Assembly (NCBI RefSeq): GCF_020520425.1
Contig: NC_079490.1
Span: forward strand, 4,216,001 to 4,280,000
Length of the DNA stretch: 64,000 nt
Reading direction: 5' to 3'
Origin: Spinacia oleracea
Taxonomy: Eukaryota; Streptophyta; Magnoliopsida; Caryophyllales; Amaranthaceae
The stretch's first letter is position 1, and each line of letters opens with the position of its first letter. The position numbers and the translations under genes are program-made. The notes under the pieces were generated by a model that was not told where the DNA came from, did no database searches, and saw nothing but the letters and a program-made list of their open reading frames with translations. This document shows, piece by piece, positions 10,803 to 23,900 of the stretch.

Positions 10803-11180
10803 TGTTACAGGACACTAATATCCTGTAATGATCAACTAATGATCAATCCGAATCTTGAGAAAGAATGAAGATAGAAGATAGATTTGAGAGAAGAAACAGA
10901 ATGAGAGAAGAAACAGAATAAGAGATAAAGAAGAGAATAGAAAGTTTGAGAGTAGACGACAAGAAGTTGTTGTTGTTATTCGATGAAAATGATCCAAGAG
11001 ATCATTGAGTACATTTATACAACTTCTTAGCTTGATCAATAAGCTAGAATGCAACTGAATTCTATAACAGAATTCTGTTTAACAAAAACTGATGCCACAT
11101 CATCAACTAGCTAACTAACTAACAGAAAGTCAATGAGTTGACTTTTCTTGAATTAGTTGATAGGTAAGTTGCCCCTAACA
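10803..11180 (-). repeat. 5' LTR
   Basis: 378 bp, TG...CA, read as identical to the other LTR. Its outer edge abuts the right-hand GAACG target duplication. Confidence 0.97.
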
Positions 11181-11569
11181 GAACGTGCCGTATCGAGTAT
11201 CGACTTTTTATCGATTTTTTTTAAAAATATTTTTACAAAGAGTTCAACATGTGTTTAATAAATGCATTTTGTGGATTATTTTCTGCATTTACAGTCTTTT
11301 ATCTTTTTTTCCCCTTTTTGCTCTCATGGTAATGTTTATTCCCTAATTAATTCCACTTAATAAAGAGTGTTGTACTCTGAAAGACTACACGAGTTGACTC
11401 AGTTTCCCTCAGTTTAAAAAGAGAACACTGCTTCACTTCTGCAGCTTTTCTTTGTACCAAAAAAATCTAGAGATTTTCAAATTTAAATTCTGTAACATCA
11501 CTCAAATCACCATTGATGATTACCGACTGCAAAAGTTAAAGAAATCCCAGAATTTGAATTTCCTTAATT

Positions 11570-11938
11570 GTAAGTATTTTCTTCATTCTCCTTAACATTC
11601 CCCAAATTTCAAACCTTTTTTTCAACCTAGGAAAAAAACGCAATAAATATTTGCATGTATTACTGTGTAACCCCCATATATTTTTTTAACTTATTGGTAA
11701 TTTGATCATCTGGGTAAGTGGGAAAACTCTTAATTTTCCATTAATTTCAGAGCATTGTAATTATTTTTCATTGGTAGTTCGATCATCAAGGGAAAAAAAT
11801 ATCAAAAATTACCAAAACCCCTGTTTTTTTCATTATTCCTAAACTAATCGAATTTGTAATTTTGATGAAAAGAAAAATATTGGGTTTAATTTGCAAAAGA
11901 TTTTAGGATTTTAAAAAAGATTACTTTTTTCTATTCAG
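11570..11938 (+). other. Probable 5'-UTR intron of DCL2
   Basis: GTAAGT at 11,570 and a pyrimidine-rich CTATTCAG ending at 11,938 would define a 369-bp leader intron. The leader would then resume about 30 bases before the DCL2 ATG. The transcription start is probably between about 11,380 and 11,480 but I see no clear TATA box. Long 5'-UTR introns are common in plant genes. Confidence 0.5.
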
Positions 11939-11969
11939 GGTATAGAGAGAAGAAGAATAAGGGAAGACA

Positions 11970-14900
11970 ATGGAACCAGTTAATATGGAGATTTGCGAGG
12001 AACAAAATAACTCATCCGCTGAACTTCCATTTGCTAGAAGGTGAACAAGATAACAAGATAACTTATCCTTCATTCATAATCTTCCATATTGCTTTTTTCA
12101 GCATTTTTTCATAATTTTGAGTAAGATTTCTTGATAATGCTGCTGTTTTTAGGGGATGTTTTCTTGAAATTTTCATTGATATTGGTGTTGTTAGATTTTA
12201 TGAACAGGGTTGTGCAATTTTGTGTTTGGGTTGAGTCGATTTCAGATTGATTTTCGAGTTTTGTTCGATTTTGGGGTTGAAAGTGTTGTTCAAGACCCTA
12301 GAGTAATGAGGGGTTTGGGTCAGGTTTTCATGTTGGGTCACTTTTTATTTTGAGGGAAATTGAAAATCAATAACCGTGATTTGTGTATATTGTAGATAAC
12401 ATCACATTTTCGTAATTAAATCGATAAGATAAACAGTGTGGAAATAAAAAAGATACGAAAGAATAAGATTTGAGCTCAAATGAACAAAATTTGAGCTTAA
12501 ACAATAAAAATTGAGTTTAAATGAATATCTTGAAAGTCTATTTATTAAAGATTATGCAATGTGACTTGTACTATTCATTATTAATCAGTAACAATTATTG
12601 ATTTGGAATAACCATTTTTTTGAGTATGTGTTGAACTTATAGTTATCATCAAATTGGTTGTAAATTTTTTGACAAAAGATACTTAAACCCTAATTGTTTG
12701 TTGTTATAGCTACCAGCTTGAGGCTTTGGAGAAAGCCAAGAAGCAGAACACTATTGTGTTCTTGGAAACTGGTTCGGGAAAGACATTGATTGCTGTCATG
12801 CTTCTTCGCAGTTTTGCTCACTCCCTTCACCGGCCTGCACAATCCAATATTGCCGTGTTCTTAGTGCCTACTGTTGTTCTGGTTACGCAAGTATGGTTCA
12901 TAACTTCATACTGTTTTTCTAAATCGCGTATCTACCCTTTTTTTTTTGAAGGGATGATACACAAGAAACTAGTTTAAAATGGTCCGTGTAAGTATGTCGC
13001 GAGTTGATCATTGTTATGTTTCTTTGGTTCTCTCCTATCACTATTGATTAGCAAGCAGAAGTTATTAAGATGCATACGGAATTAAAAGTGGGCAAGTATT
13101 GGGGAGATATGGGCGTTGATTTTTGGGATGCTGCTACTTGGCAGAAAGAGCTTGATGAACATGAGGTGAGTTTCCTGTATTTCTTTCAGTTAATGATCAA
13201 CTAAGTGCATGTTTGGTATGAATCTAGGAAAGGAAATGGATTAGAAACATTTAACAAGGAGAAATGGTAATGTTAAGTTTTATCATTATTTGTTTTTTTG
13301 GTATGCCTAAGGAAAGCAATCCCTTGTATTAAATTAGGGATCGAGGAGGGTAATACTTTGTTACCACAAGGTTAGGAGAGGTAACAAATTGGGTAATGGT
13401 TACCCTTTGGAAATGGAGTGTGTTACGCATCTCTCATACCAAATAATAGGTAGTGGAATTAGTTAATTGATTCCATTTCCAACACTTAAAAAGTGTTACA
13501 CCAAACATGCTCTAAGCTTTACTTCTTCATTTGTAGGAAAAAAGATGCGAAAATACATTATTTGAGTAAAACTTGCCATCATTTAAGAGGAGAGGGGGTT
13601 AATTTTTGGCTAATTTGGAGTAGTACTACTACTTGGCCTTACTTTGACATAATTTTGGGACGAATTGTTTAATTTTCTTTTGTGTCACAGGTCCTTGTGA
13701 TGACACCAAAGATCTTGCTTGATGCTTTGAGCCATACTTACATCAAACTGGACAAAATCAAAGTTTTAATATTTGATGAATGCCATAATGCAAGAGGAAA
13801 TCATCCCTATGCTCGCATAATGAAGGTGAGTTTACATTTCCATTTACTGCAGAAGTTGCCGCCTCACTATGGATTCTAAATTCTGCTTCTGGATGTTTCT
13901 TTTCACCTGTTTTGCTTGTTGATCCGTATGTTTTTGCTCTGAAATGGGGGATCTATGGAGACTGTCAAATTTATTTTCTGATGAGCTATTGTTACAAATG
14001 TGTATGTTAGCGGTGTCACGGTGTGTGTAGATGTATGGCAAGTATGATCAGAAAAAAACGTAACTTTAAAGGACTCACGTGCTATATTCTAGCAATTTGT
14101 TAGTTTTTCTTTGACAGGGCAATTTTCTGTTATTGTGTTTGACCCCAATAATATTACATAGTCTTTAATGGAGTTTAGTTAATGTTGGATGAATTATTAT
14201 GTTTTCTTCCCCGTGGCAATGAATCTCCTAATCTTTCGGGGTGCATCTTACAATTCTTGACAAATTATTTTGTTTCACGAGTAAGTCTCGCGATTAAAAA
14301 AATGTAACCTCTTGTTCTTCAGGACTTCTATCACCGTCAAATGCATACTAATGACGTCCCCAGGATATTTGGCATGACAGCTTCTCCTATCAAAGCGAAA
14401 GTTAAAGGTAAAATGTAGGACCATTTGTATATATCCGAAGAATAATTTATCACTAGTTGTGCTCTTAGTGTTTTATGCTCCGTTTGGTAGGGTGTAAAAC
14501 ATTTTTGTGGAAAACGATTTTCTCCTTTTCAATCATGTTACGTTGTTTGGTATGGTAAGGGATGGAAAACAATTTTCCATGACTCCCTCAACGGTGGAAA
14601 AACCTTTTCCATTTGGAAGGGAGAAAAACCATTCTCCTACCTTTTCTCCTTACCTTCCTCTCCCTTCTTCACCTCAATCTTCACCATCTTCTCTCATTTT
14701 CTTTTAAGGAACCAAACAAAGGAAAACTAGTTTTGAATTGTGTTTTTCCTTGGAAAATTATTTCCATGGAAAATCATTTTACACCGAAAATGTTTTACAC
14801 CAAACCAAATGGAGCCTTAGTGACAAGTGAGCATGCTTGTTCTGGAGATTTTGACTTGACTTGTCCGTGCTTTGCAGGTACGTCTGACTCATATGGTTAC

Positions 14901-17900
14901 TGGAAAGATATCCAAGCCCTGGAAAACCTCATGCATTCAAAGGTTTATTGCTCACTTATTAGCATTGTAGGTAGCAATTTTCTATATGTCCCACTTTATT
15001 TCATATTTGATGTTGCTATCTCTGGATTGAAGGTCTATACCTGTGTTAGTGAGGCAATCTTGGCTGAGTATATTCCTTTCCCAAGTGCGAAGGCTCAACT
15101 TTACACTGAAGATGCACCAAATGCATTGCAGATGGGTTTGATTAATAGCTTGGACATGCTGAGGGCGAAGGTACCAAATTTTTTCTCATATGAGTTTTAA
15201 TTTTTTGGTGTAAATCCAATCTTATTGCATACCAAATTGCCAATGAACTTTCCTATTCCCTTCTTTTTTAGTTTTTAGTTTTTTTTTGCCATCAAATATT
15301 ACTAATTCCCGATTCACCTTCAGCACGTATCTGTTGTCAGAAATTTGGATGTTGAAGAATCGGCAGAACGATCTATATGTAGCAAGTTAAAAAAGCTGTC
15401 AAAAACTTTTCAGTTTTGTTTGAATGAGCTTGGTCTTTGGGCAGCATTGAAGGTATAGTTTTTATTTTTCTGTATCTTATGGCCTTTGGATATTCTAGTA
15501 ACCGGTAAGACATCTGAATGCTATGCTTTGATACTAGGTTGCAGAAATTATGTCTTCTGAAGAAACCGACATTTTCAGCTGGGGTGAATTGGATGTTCGT
15601 GGTGAGACGACCATAAAAGCATTCAATTCTGACGTGCTCAAGGAGTTATCAACCCACAAACCGCCTGGTAATTAAGAATTTTTTAACTTAAACATGTAGG
15701 GTGGTATTGATCCATTATATAAATGCTACCGATTCATATATCATTTGATTTTCTCATACATTTAGGCTGCAATTGGTCAACTTCAAGTATGAAGGCTATT
15801 TTGGATGCCAGGATTATATCTTCAAAAGTGTTTTGTCTAGTGGAATCTCTTCGTCGTTATAGGTGAGGACTGCAGTGTATCTTATTGTTATGGCTTCTCT
15901 GGTTTAGTTGTGATTCTCTTTTATGATTAATGTAGTAATTTGGAAGATGATGTTTTAGTTTTTGGAATTATGTATGGAAATATTAAGCACAAGAAAGAGT
16001 AATAACTACGATTCCGCCAAGCCTCTTCCCTTGTTTTTTATGAATGTTTACTTGACTTATTCATTGTACAAGTCTCTCTTTATTTTGCATGCCATAACTT
16101 TAAAATGTAATGTTGTTGCTGATCTATTTCCTTTTATTACTTCAAAGCAGTTAAGATTTTTTTTTTAACTCTGAACAAAGATCATTTATATTTTCTTAAA
16201 AATACTTTTCTTTGTTATGAAATTCACAATAAAATTGATTTGGCTGTTCAATGAATAGTTTACTCAGCGCTTCCTTCCGCTGTGCAACTAACTGGCTTGA
16301 CTTGTTTGCACTCTGATTAGTTTGTTGCTGAATTATGACTGGTTTGTACTCTGATTAGTACTTTGCTGTTAATGGTTGATCATACTTTTTACTTAATTTT
16401 TACTTGGTGGTTTGTCATAATTCATGTTCTATTTCTGAGCCAACTTCTTTAACTGATTTCCTGTGTAATGACTAATGACTAATGAGTAATCTACCCACCT
16501 TCCCTAATGTTCTGCAAAAAGTAAAATTAACTGGTATACAGGTTTATATTAGTTAGTTGCTGATTAAGTGGTTGATCCATACTTTTTGTCGCAGTTAGTT
16601 AACATTTAGTTACTTCTGTTTTCATCTGATAGGAGTTTAAAAGATTTGAGGTGTATAATATTCGTCGAAAGGGTAGTTACTGCAATGGTTCTTGAGACTA
16701 TCTTGGATCAGCTACTTTCTCAAACAAGTGGCTGGAGGGCACGATACATTGCCGGAAATCAATCTGCATTAAAGTCCCAAAGCAGGAAGGAGCAAAATAA
16801 GATTGTTGAAGAGTTTCGCCAAGGGGCTGTGAGTTTCTTCTCCCTTTGTCCAACTGTTGTTTCTTTCTTCTTCTAATTTTACCCTCTTTTTTTTTGAAGG
16901 TAAAATTAATTCATTAATAAAACAGTCATACAGCATCTACAATAGAAATAAAAACTAACAAATGCGTAACAGTTTATATCAAATAAAATTCATAACGAGG
17001 CAAGATTTGCAGTTTGTGAACTAGATTGATGTAATACCCTCTTTTCTTTGTATGGAGTTCTACATTGATGGTATTGGTTGTGAACTAGATCTTCTGGTTT
17101 TTGCTACTTTTTTCAGGTGCACATTCTTGTTGCTACCTCCATTCTAGAAGAAGGGTTAGATGTCCAAAGCTGCAACTTGGTTGTCCGGTTTGATCCATCA
17201 GCCAACATTTGCAGTTTTATTCAGTCGAGAGGTCGTGCTAGGATGCAAAATTCCGATTTCTTGTTGATGGTGAAAAAGTACTCCCTCTTTTTTCTTTTTC
17301 TTTTTTTTAAGGAGTCACATGTTGACCGGCACAAGTATTAAGGAAAAATAGATGAATTTGATATAATAATGATATAAGTGGGGTAGTTAACAATAAAGAA
17401 ATATAAAAAGAACGAGTGAGGTGAAAAAGTTACCAAAAATGGAAATATTTATGATTTAAGTGGGGTTAAAGGAAAGTAAAATTAACAAATAATTGAGGAG
17501 TGGGTGTAAAAGTTACCAAAAATGGAAGGGAGTATTGTTTTATTCTGATGCAAAAATGTATAACTTGCTTCGACTCCCACAACCAGAGGCTGAAGAAATT
17601 ACTCTCCTCTCTCCCTCCTTCCCTTTAAGAAATACGAAAACGGGAATAGAATTGCTGTTACGGAATTACTGGGCATTCACAAATTATTTGCAGAGTTGAA
17701 GTCATTATTCAATTCTAAGTCCTTGATTTAGATTCGCTCAGCATTTACTGATTAAAAAAGATGATATATTTAATGTAAAAAGAGATACGTGTAAGTGAGA
17801 TTCTTTATAACTTGGTATCTTGTGTTAAAAAATAGGGGAGATGATTCTCAGCTGTTACGCATGAACAACTATCTTTCCTCTGGTGATGTAATGCGGAAGG

Positions 17901-20900
17901 AAAGTTTGAGCCATGCTACGGTTCCTTGTCAGCCTGTAGAATTTAGTGAATTTGATGAGATCTTCTACCGTGTTCCGAGCACAGGAGCAGTTGTTACGCT
18001 GAGTTCTAGTGTGAGCTTGATATACTTTTATTGCTCTCGTCTACCTTCTGACGGGTATGCTCTTGTGGAACTTTGCAATTTGTTTATTTTCTGGTTTTGT
18101 TTTGACTTTTGTACTTCCTCTGTTTCAAAAAAATTGCAACACTTGACTAGCCTAGCACGTTTGGCAAGATACAATTTTGACCGTAATTATACTTTTTTTA
18201 TCTCTAATTATCATTTTTTTTATTAAATCTTAAAATTTAATATTATGAAAGCACACACTGAAATCAATTCTGTGATATTTTACTTGTTAACATTTTCGTT
18301 TAATAAATTAGTAAAAATATATGGTCAAAGTTGGTGTATGAATAGTGTCAAAACCAAAAGTTTTGCAATTTTTTTTGAAAAGGAGGAAGTATGTGTTTGG
18401 TTTCATACATGTTGAGCAATTAGTATTTTTCTTACTCAGGTACTTTAAACCATCTCCTCGCTGCACCATTGATGAGGTTTCAGAGACATGTACACTACAA
18501 TTTCCGAATAGTTGTCCTGTGCAGTCAGTTTCTGTTAAAGGCGATAAAAAAATGCTGAAGCACCTCGCTTGCTTGGAAGCATGCAAGAAGCTGCATGAGA
18601 AAGGTGCTTTGACAGATAGTCTCGTTCCGGATATTGTTGTAGAAGAGCGTCTTATGAAAGGCATTGGTATGTACTTCCTTATTTTGAACTATACCTGGTT
18701 ATTGGTCGGGTCGGTTCAGGGTCAATGCGGGTCAAGAGTGGGTCGGGTAATAAAAGGGTGTTGATGATCTAACCCTATACCCAATGGGCTACCCTGTCCA
18801 ATAACCAGGTCTACTTTGCATCCTTGTATAAATTTTGCATGTGAGTGTGAGTTTGGTGGATCCCTGATTACTTTTATGATGCAGAGCGTGAAATCTATGA
18901 TGAGAACCAAGCAAAATACACCCCACCAGAACTAGTCGGCGATGGCCCAAGATATGCATCTGACACATACCACAGCTACTTAATGGAGCTGAAGCAAGAC
19001 TTTTACTCTGACATCCCTGTACACGATGTTATTTTAGTTTTCAAAACTGAGCTTGCTTCCGATGTTGGAAACATGCATTTTGACATGGCAGTTGACTGGG
19101 GTAACATGTCCGTGGACATAAAGTATGCAGGAAAGATCAATCTCAGTGATGAACAGGTAAACTTTTCTATTGTTCTTAGTTGGACCTGATCAAATTGCGG
19201 GCCTGACCATGCCTTCAAAAGTTCTGCACATCATGTCGGGCCGGGCCGGGCCTAATTTTTGTGTCCAAGCCCCGATATTTTGGGCAAAAAATAACGGGCT
19301 TTTCGTACCGGACTAAATTTACAACTAAAATTGCCATTTTGAGTTGCCCAAAATTTATAAAATTGTGGGCGGGTTTTGGCCGGCCATGCCTTCAAAATTC
19401 TGCACATTATGTCGGCCGGGCCAAACTTTTGTGTCCAAACCCCGATATTTCGGGACAAAAATAACAAGCTTTGGCCATTTCGGACTAGGCCAAATTTACA
19501 ACTAAAATTGCAATTTTGAGTTGCCCAAAACCCACCCAAAATTTTAAAATCAGACCGGGTCGGGGTGGCCCCGAAAATGGGCCTAAAAATTCTGTCCCAA
19601 ACCCGCTATTTTCCGGGACGGGCTAGTCTGGTCAGAGGGCCGGGCTCGTGATGATCAGGTCAATTCTAAGCGATGTTGAGAAAAAAGTACCTCCCTTTGT
19701 TCACTTGAGCTAACTCTCCATTACTCACGTGACCAGGTACTTCTTTGTAGCCAATACCAGGCGGCTGTATTGAGGGTTCTTAGAGATCACAATTTTGATA
19801 AGTTAGTGGAATCATTGAAGGGATTATTTGAACGGGAGAAAAATGATAGTATGCCTGTTTCACATCATGACTATCTTATTCTCCCTCGTCATTGGCTTCA
19901 TCGAAGTTCACTTGTTTCTGATTTGGAACGTATAACTTCCGCATCATTTTTACGTGACGTTGTTCAAGGTTCATTCCCTAACTGCAATAAGCGCAAGTGT
20001 CCTCAGCCTAAAAAAAAAGATGAAGTTTACACCAAGAACGGGTTTTTACATCGTAGTGTGCTGGAAAACTGTTTGGTGTGCACACCTCATAATGGTTACA
20101 TCTATTCTATCTCGGGTTTTTTAGATGGTATGGATGGAAACTCCCTTTTGAGTTTGAGCAATGGTGAAGTAAAAACATACAAGAGTTACTACAAAATTCG
20201 GTATGTATCTTTTTTCATTTGTAACCTCTTAAAGTTAAATTTACCTTTTTGGGATGCTTTTGTGATGGTTAACATGCTTAATTGATATGTTACAGCCATG
20301 GGGTTGACCTAAAATTTGAAAGTCAAGCCCTACTTTGTGGGAGGCAGGTTTTCCGACTGCGGAATTACCTCCATAGGTGCAAGCAGAAAAAGGAGAAGGG
20401 TATGTTATGTATCTGCATTCTACAACTATCAATATCATATGATCATCTATACTTTATACTAAAGCACAATTTTTATTTGCCCCCAAAACCTCACATGTTT
20501 TTTTATTTTTTTTTTAAAAAAAATTAAGTACAAACATTTATTAATTCTTCTTAGAAACAATGACTTTAAAATATTCAATATGGAGTAAATTACGAAGTTA
20601 CCCCTTTTATTTATTGCATCTAAACCCAACTCCTTTTTTAGTTATTGACATTGGAAACCAAAATTATTAACTAATGTCCACTTTAAAATTACCCTTAGCC
20701 GCATTTGAATAAACTAAATGTTCTATAAAATTTAATGAAACCCTGCAACTAAATGTTCTATAAAATTTAATGAAACCCTGCATTGTACGGATGCTAACTA
20801 GTTGACATTATGCTAGATTTTTCTAATTAAATAGTAAATACTTGTCAAATTACATTTTAGTTTTATGAAGAACCAAAAATTTGAAAATCATTTTCTGATC

Positions 20901-23900
20901 AATGAACGGATTTCCTCAAGTTTTTCCATACCCGTGTTTTTCTTAAATGATCTATCGTGATTTCTATATTCTTCAGATTACTTCCTTAACCTTGAGTGAT
21001 TTTATCTGGCATAATTTCATGAAAGTCATTAAAGTATTTACCGACGTATTTCCGCTTTTAGCTGATATAGTTATTTCTGTGTTGCAGAGTCGAGTGGTGC
21101 TTCTGTTGAACTGCCTCCTGAACTCTGTCTCGTCATCATGTCGCCCATTTCAGTTGCGACCTTATATACGTTTTCATTTATTCCTTCGATTATGCACCGA
21201 GTTGAGTCTCTGCTATTGAGTGCCAACTTGATAGCCATTATCACGGAACACTGCACGCAAAATGTTTTTATTCCCGCCACCAAGGTTCTTTTCACACTTC
21301 TTATTTAGTGGATTATATTGCACGGGTAATTTCTACCATTTCTTGTTTTATTATTAATTGCTTGCTTTTAATAGGTTCTGGAAGCAATTACTACCAAACG
21401 CTGCCAGGAGAAATTTCATCTAGAATCCCTAGAGACCCTCGGAGATTCGTTTTTGAAGTATGCTGTTTGCCAACAGCTGTTTAAGACTCATCAACACAAT
21501 CACGAGGGACTCCTTAGTATAAAAAAAGATAGAATTATTTCCAACGTTGCCCTTTGCAGGCTAGGGTGCCAACGCAAGATTCCGGTATGTATCATCTAAT
21601 CACCCTATTTGCTACTCACAGAGTCACAGGGCTTGTATAATAATTACCCCGTATTTGCTACTTAAAGAATGATGATAGATACTCTCCCTGTCTTGTTTTA
21701 TTCTTTATGTTTGGTATTATGCACGCGATTTAACAAATAACTAATTTGAACAAAGATTTTTTAATTTTTTTTTTACTTAAACAATGCAAACTATTTTTAT
21801 TAATACTAATATTTACACTTTTATTTAAACTTTGACATGGGAAATGAGAAAGATTTAATGTTAATGGGAAAGTATGAGAGATTAAATAGTCTATTTTGAT
21901 TGGTTTAAATAATTACTGGTACGATTTTTGACAGAATATTAGGAACTTTATGTTATATAATATAAAAGGAAATATTCAAAGTGTAATGATTAAATTGGGA
22001 CACTAGAAACGGAAAGCGTAAAGAATAAAAAATATTTGTCTTGGGGGTAACGAGTCTCACTTGTGTTGTTGATTCATGCAGGGTTTCATACGCTATGATT
22101 CCTTCGATCCTAAGAATTGGATCATCCCCGGGGATCCCGGAGACTCCAGACTGGATAAAGAGCTAATTAGTAGCACTCATAAGGTCTACAATGGCGGAGT
22201 TAGAAAAATCAAGAGCAAGAGAGTTGCCGATGTTGTTGAAGCACTAATTGGTGCATTTCTTAGCTCTGCTGGAGAAATACCGGCATTGAGGTTCATGAAC
22301 TGGCTTGGCATAGAGGTGGAGTTTTCGTGTATTCTGTATCAGAGGAACATCCCTGTAAATCCCCGTTTGCTCGTAAACATAACACGTATTGAGTCCATTT
22401 TGAATTACTCGTTCAAGGATCCGTCTCTGGTAGTTGAAGCACTTACCCACGGTTCATATATGTTACCCGAAATCCCTCGATGCTATCAAGTAAGTTTATA
22501 CTCGTGGTTTTTATGCTTTATAAATTTTTTGTTACAGGCTAGAGGCATCTTTTGTTTGAGGTTGGTTGGATGACTTAGTTATAAAAGCCATGGAAAATTG
22601 GATGAAATATGACTTAGGCTTTGTTCTCTTCACCTTATTTTTATTGCTTATTAGACCAGACTAGACCTGATCAACATGAGCCCGGCCCAAATTTTTGCGG
22701 GTTTGGGCAGAATTTTTAGGCTCGATTTTTGGGCCAGGTCCGGTCCGAAATTTTAAATTTTTTGATGGCTTTGGACAACGTAAAACCACATTTTTAGTTG
22801 TAAATTTGACCCAACCCGAAAATGGCCTGAAAGCCGGGTATTTTAGACCCGAAATAGCGGGTTTGGGCACAAAAAATCGACCCGAATCTTGGCCCGGCCA
22901 GACATGATGGGTTGTTTTTTATGTCTCGGACCGGCCAGACATGATGGGGTGATTTTTATGTTTCGGCCCGACCCGAACCCGCCTTTTGATCAAGTCTAGA
23001 CCAGACTAGACCAGGAAAAGCAAAAAACACTCACATAAAACGTTCAGACCAGATTAGACATCAGAAACTGATCAGGTGAAAGAGAACAAGGTCTTATGTT
23101 AATATCTTTATCATTTTGCCACGTTTTTTCTTAACAGGAAAAAACTGGATCTTACTGTCTTTTTTTGTGTGCGCAGCGTTTGGAATTTCTGGGAGATGCG
23201 GTGTTGGATCATCTGATCACATTATACCTTTACTCAAAAGATCCCGAGATGTCTCCTGGTCTGTTGACTGATCTGAGATCAGCCTCGGTTAATAACGAAT
23301 GTTATGCTCTATCTGCTATTCGCGCTGGACTTCACAAGCATATACTCCATGCTTCACAGATCCTGTACAAGCAGATGGGTGCTGCTGTTGCAAGTTTTCA
23401 GAATTCATCTTTAGAGTCGACATTCGGTTGGGAATCAGAAACAAATTATCCCAAGGTGGGTTTACAAGGAATATCAACTCTTGTCTTGTCTTGTGGTTTA
23501 ACAAACTTCTTCTCGTGTATGTTTTATATGCTTTTTTTTTTGTTATCTTTTTATGTCTGAAGTAGACTGAATACTTCATCTTAGACCAGACGGGCCTGTG
23601 GCAGAATTTTCGGGCTTGACCCTACCCAACCCGGGCTTTTTTGGGGGGGGTGGGGTTTGATAAACTAAAAACTGTTATTTTTGGCCTGAATAGCGGGTTT
23701 TGCGCACAAAAAATGTTCAAAGTTTGGCCCGGCCCGGCCCGACGCTACATGGCTGGCTGGTTTTGGTCGCGGATCAACCCTACCCCCGTTTTGCAGGTTT
23801 AGTCTGAAGGGAATATATATGAGGAAACGGCTAGTTGTGTGTTGTGTTCATATGGGTTTTAGAGGCTTAGAGCTGATCAACATGAACCCGGCCCGAAATT

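Larger units (their letters stand above)
5805..11180 (-). mobile_element. Complete Ty3/gypsy chromovirus LTR retrotransposon
   Basis: The element is 5,376 bp long, bounded by TG...CA LTRs of 378 bp each and flanked by the 5-bp duplication GAACG (5,800-5,804 and 11,181-11,185). It is transcribed on the minus strand: 5' LTR at the right, tRNA-Met-type primer-binding site, gag, pol, polypurine tract, 3' LTR at the left. Pol has protease, reverse transcriptase, RNase H and integrase in Ty3 order, with a chromodomain at the integrase C-terminus, which makes it a chromovirus. By eye the two LTRs are identical over their whole length, so the insertion is recent. Gag and pol are in different frames (see those entries). 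Confidence 0.97.

Noticed and set aside
14613-15200. 195-aa plus-strand frame
   Set aside because: It reads across a Tourist MITE, DCL2 exon 6, intron and exon 7; only the exon parts are coding.
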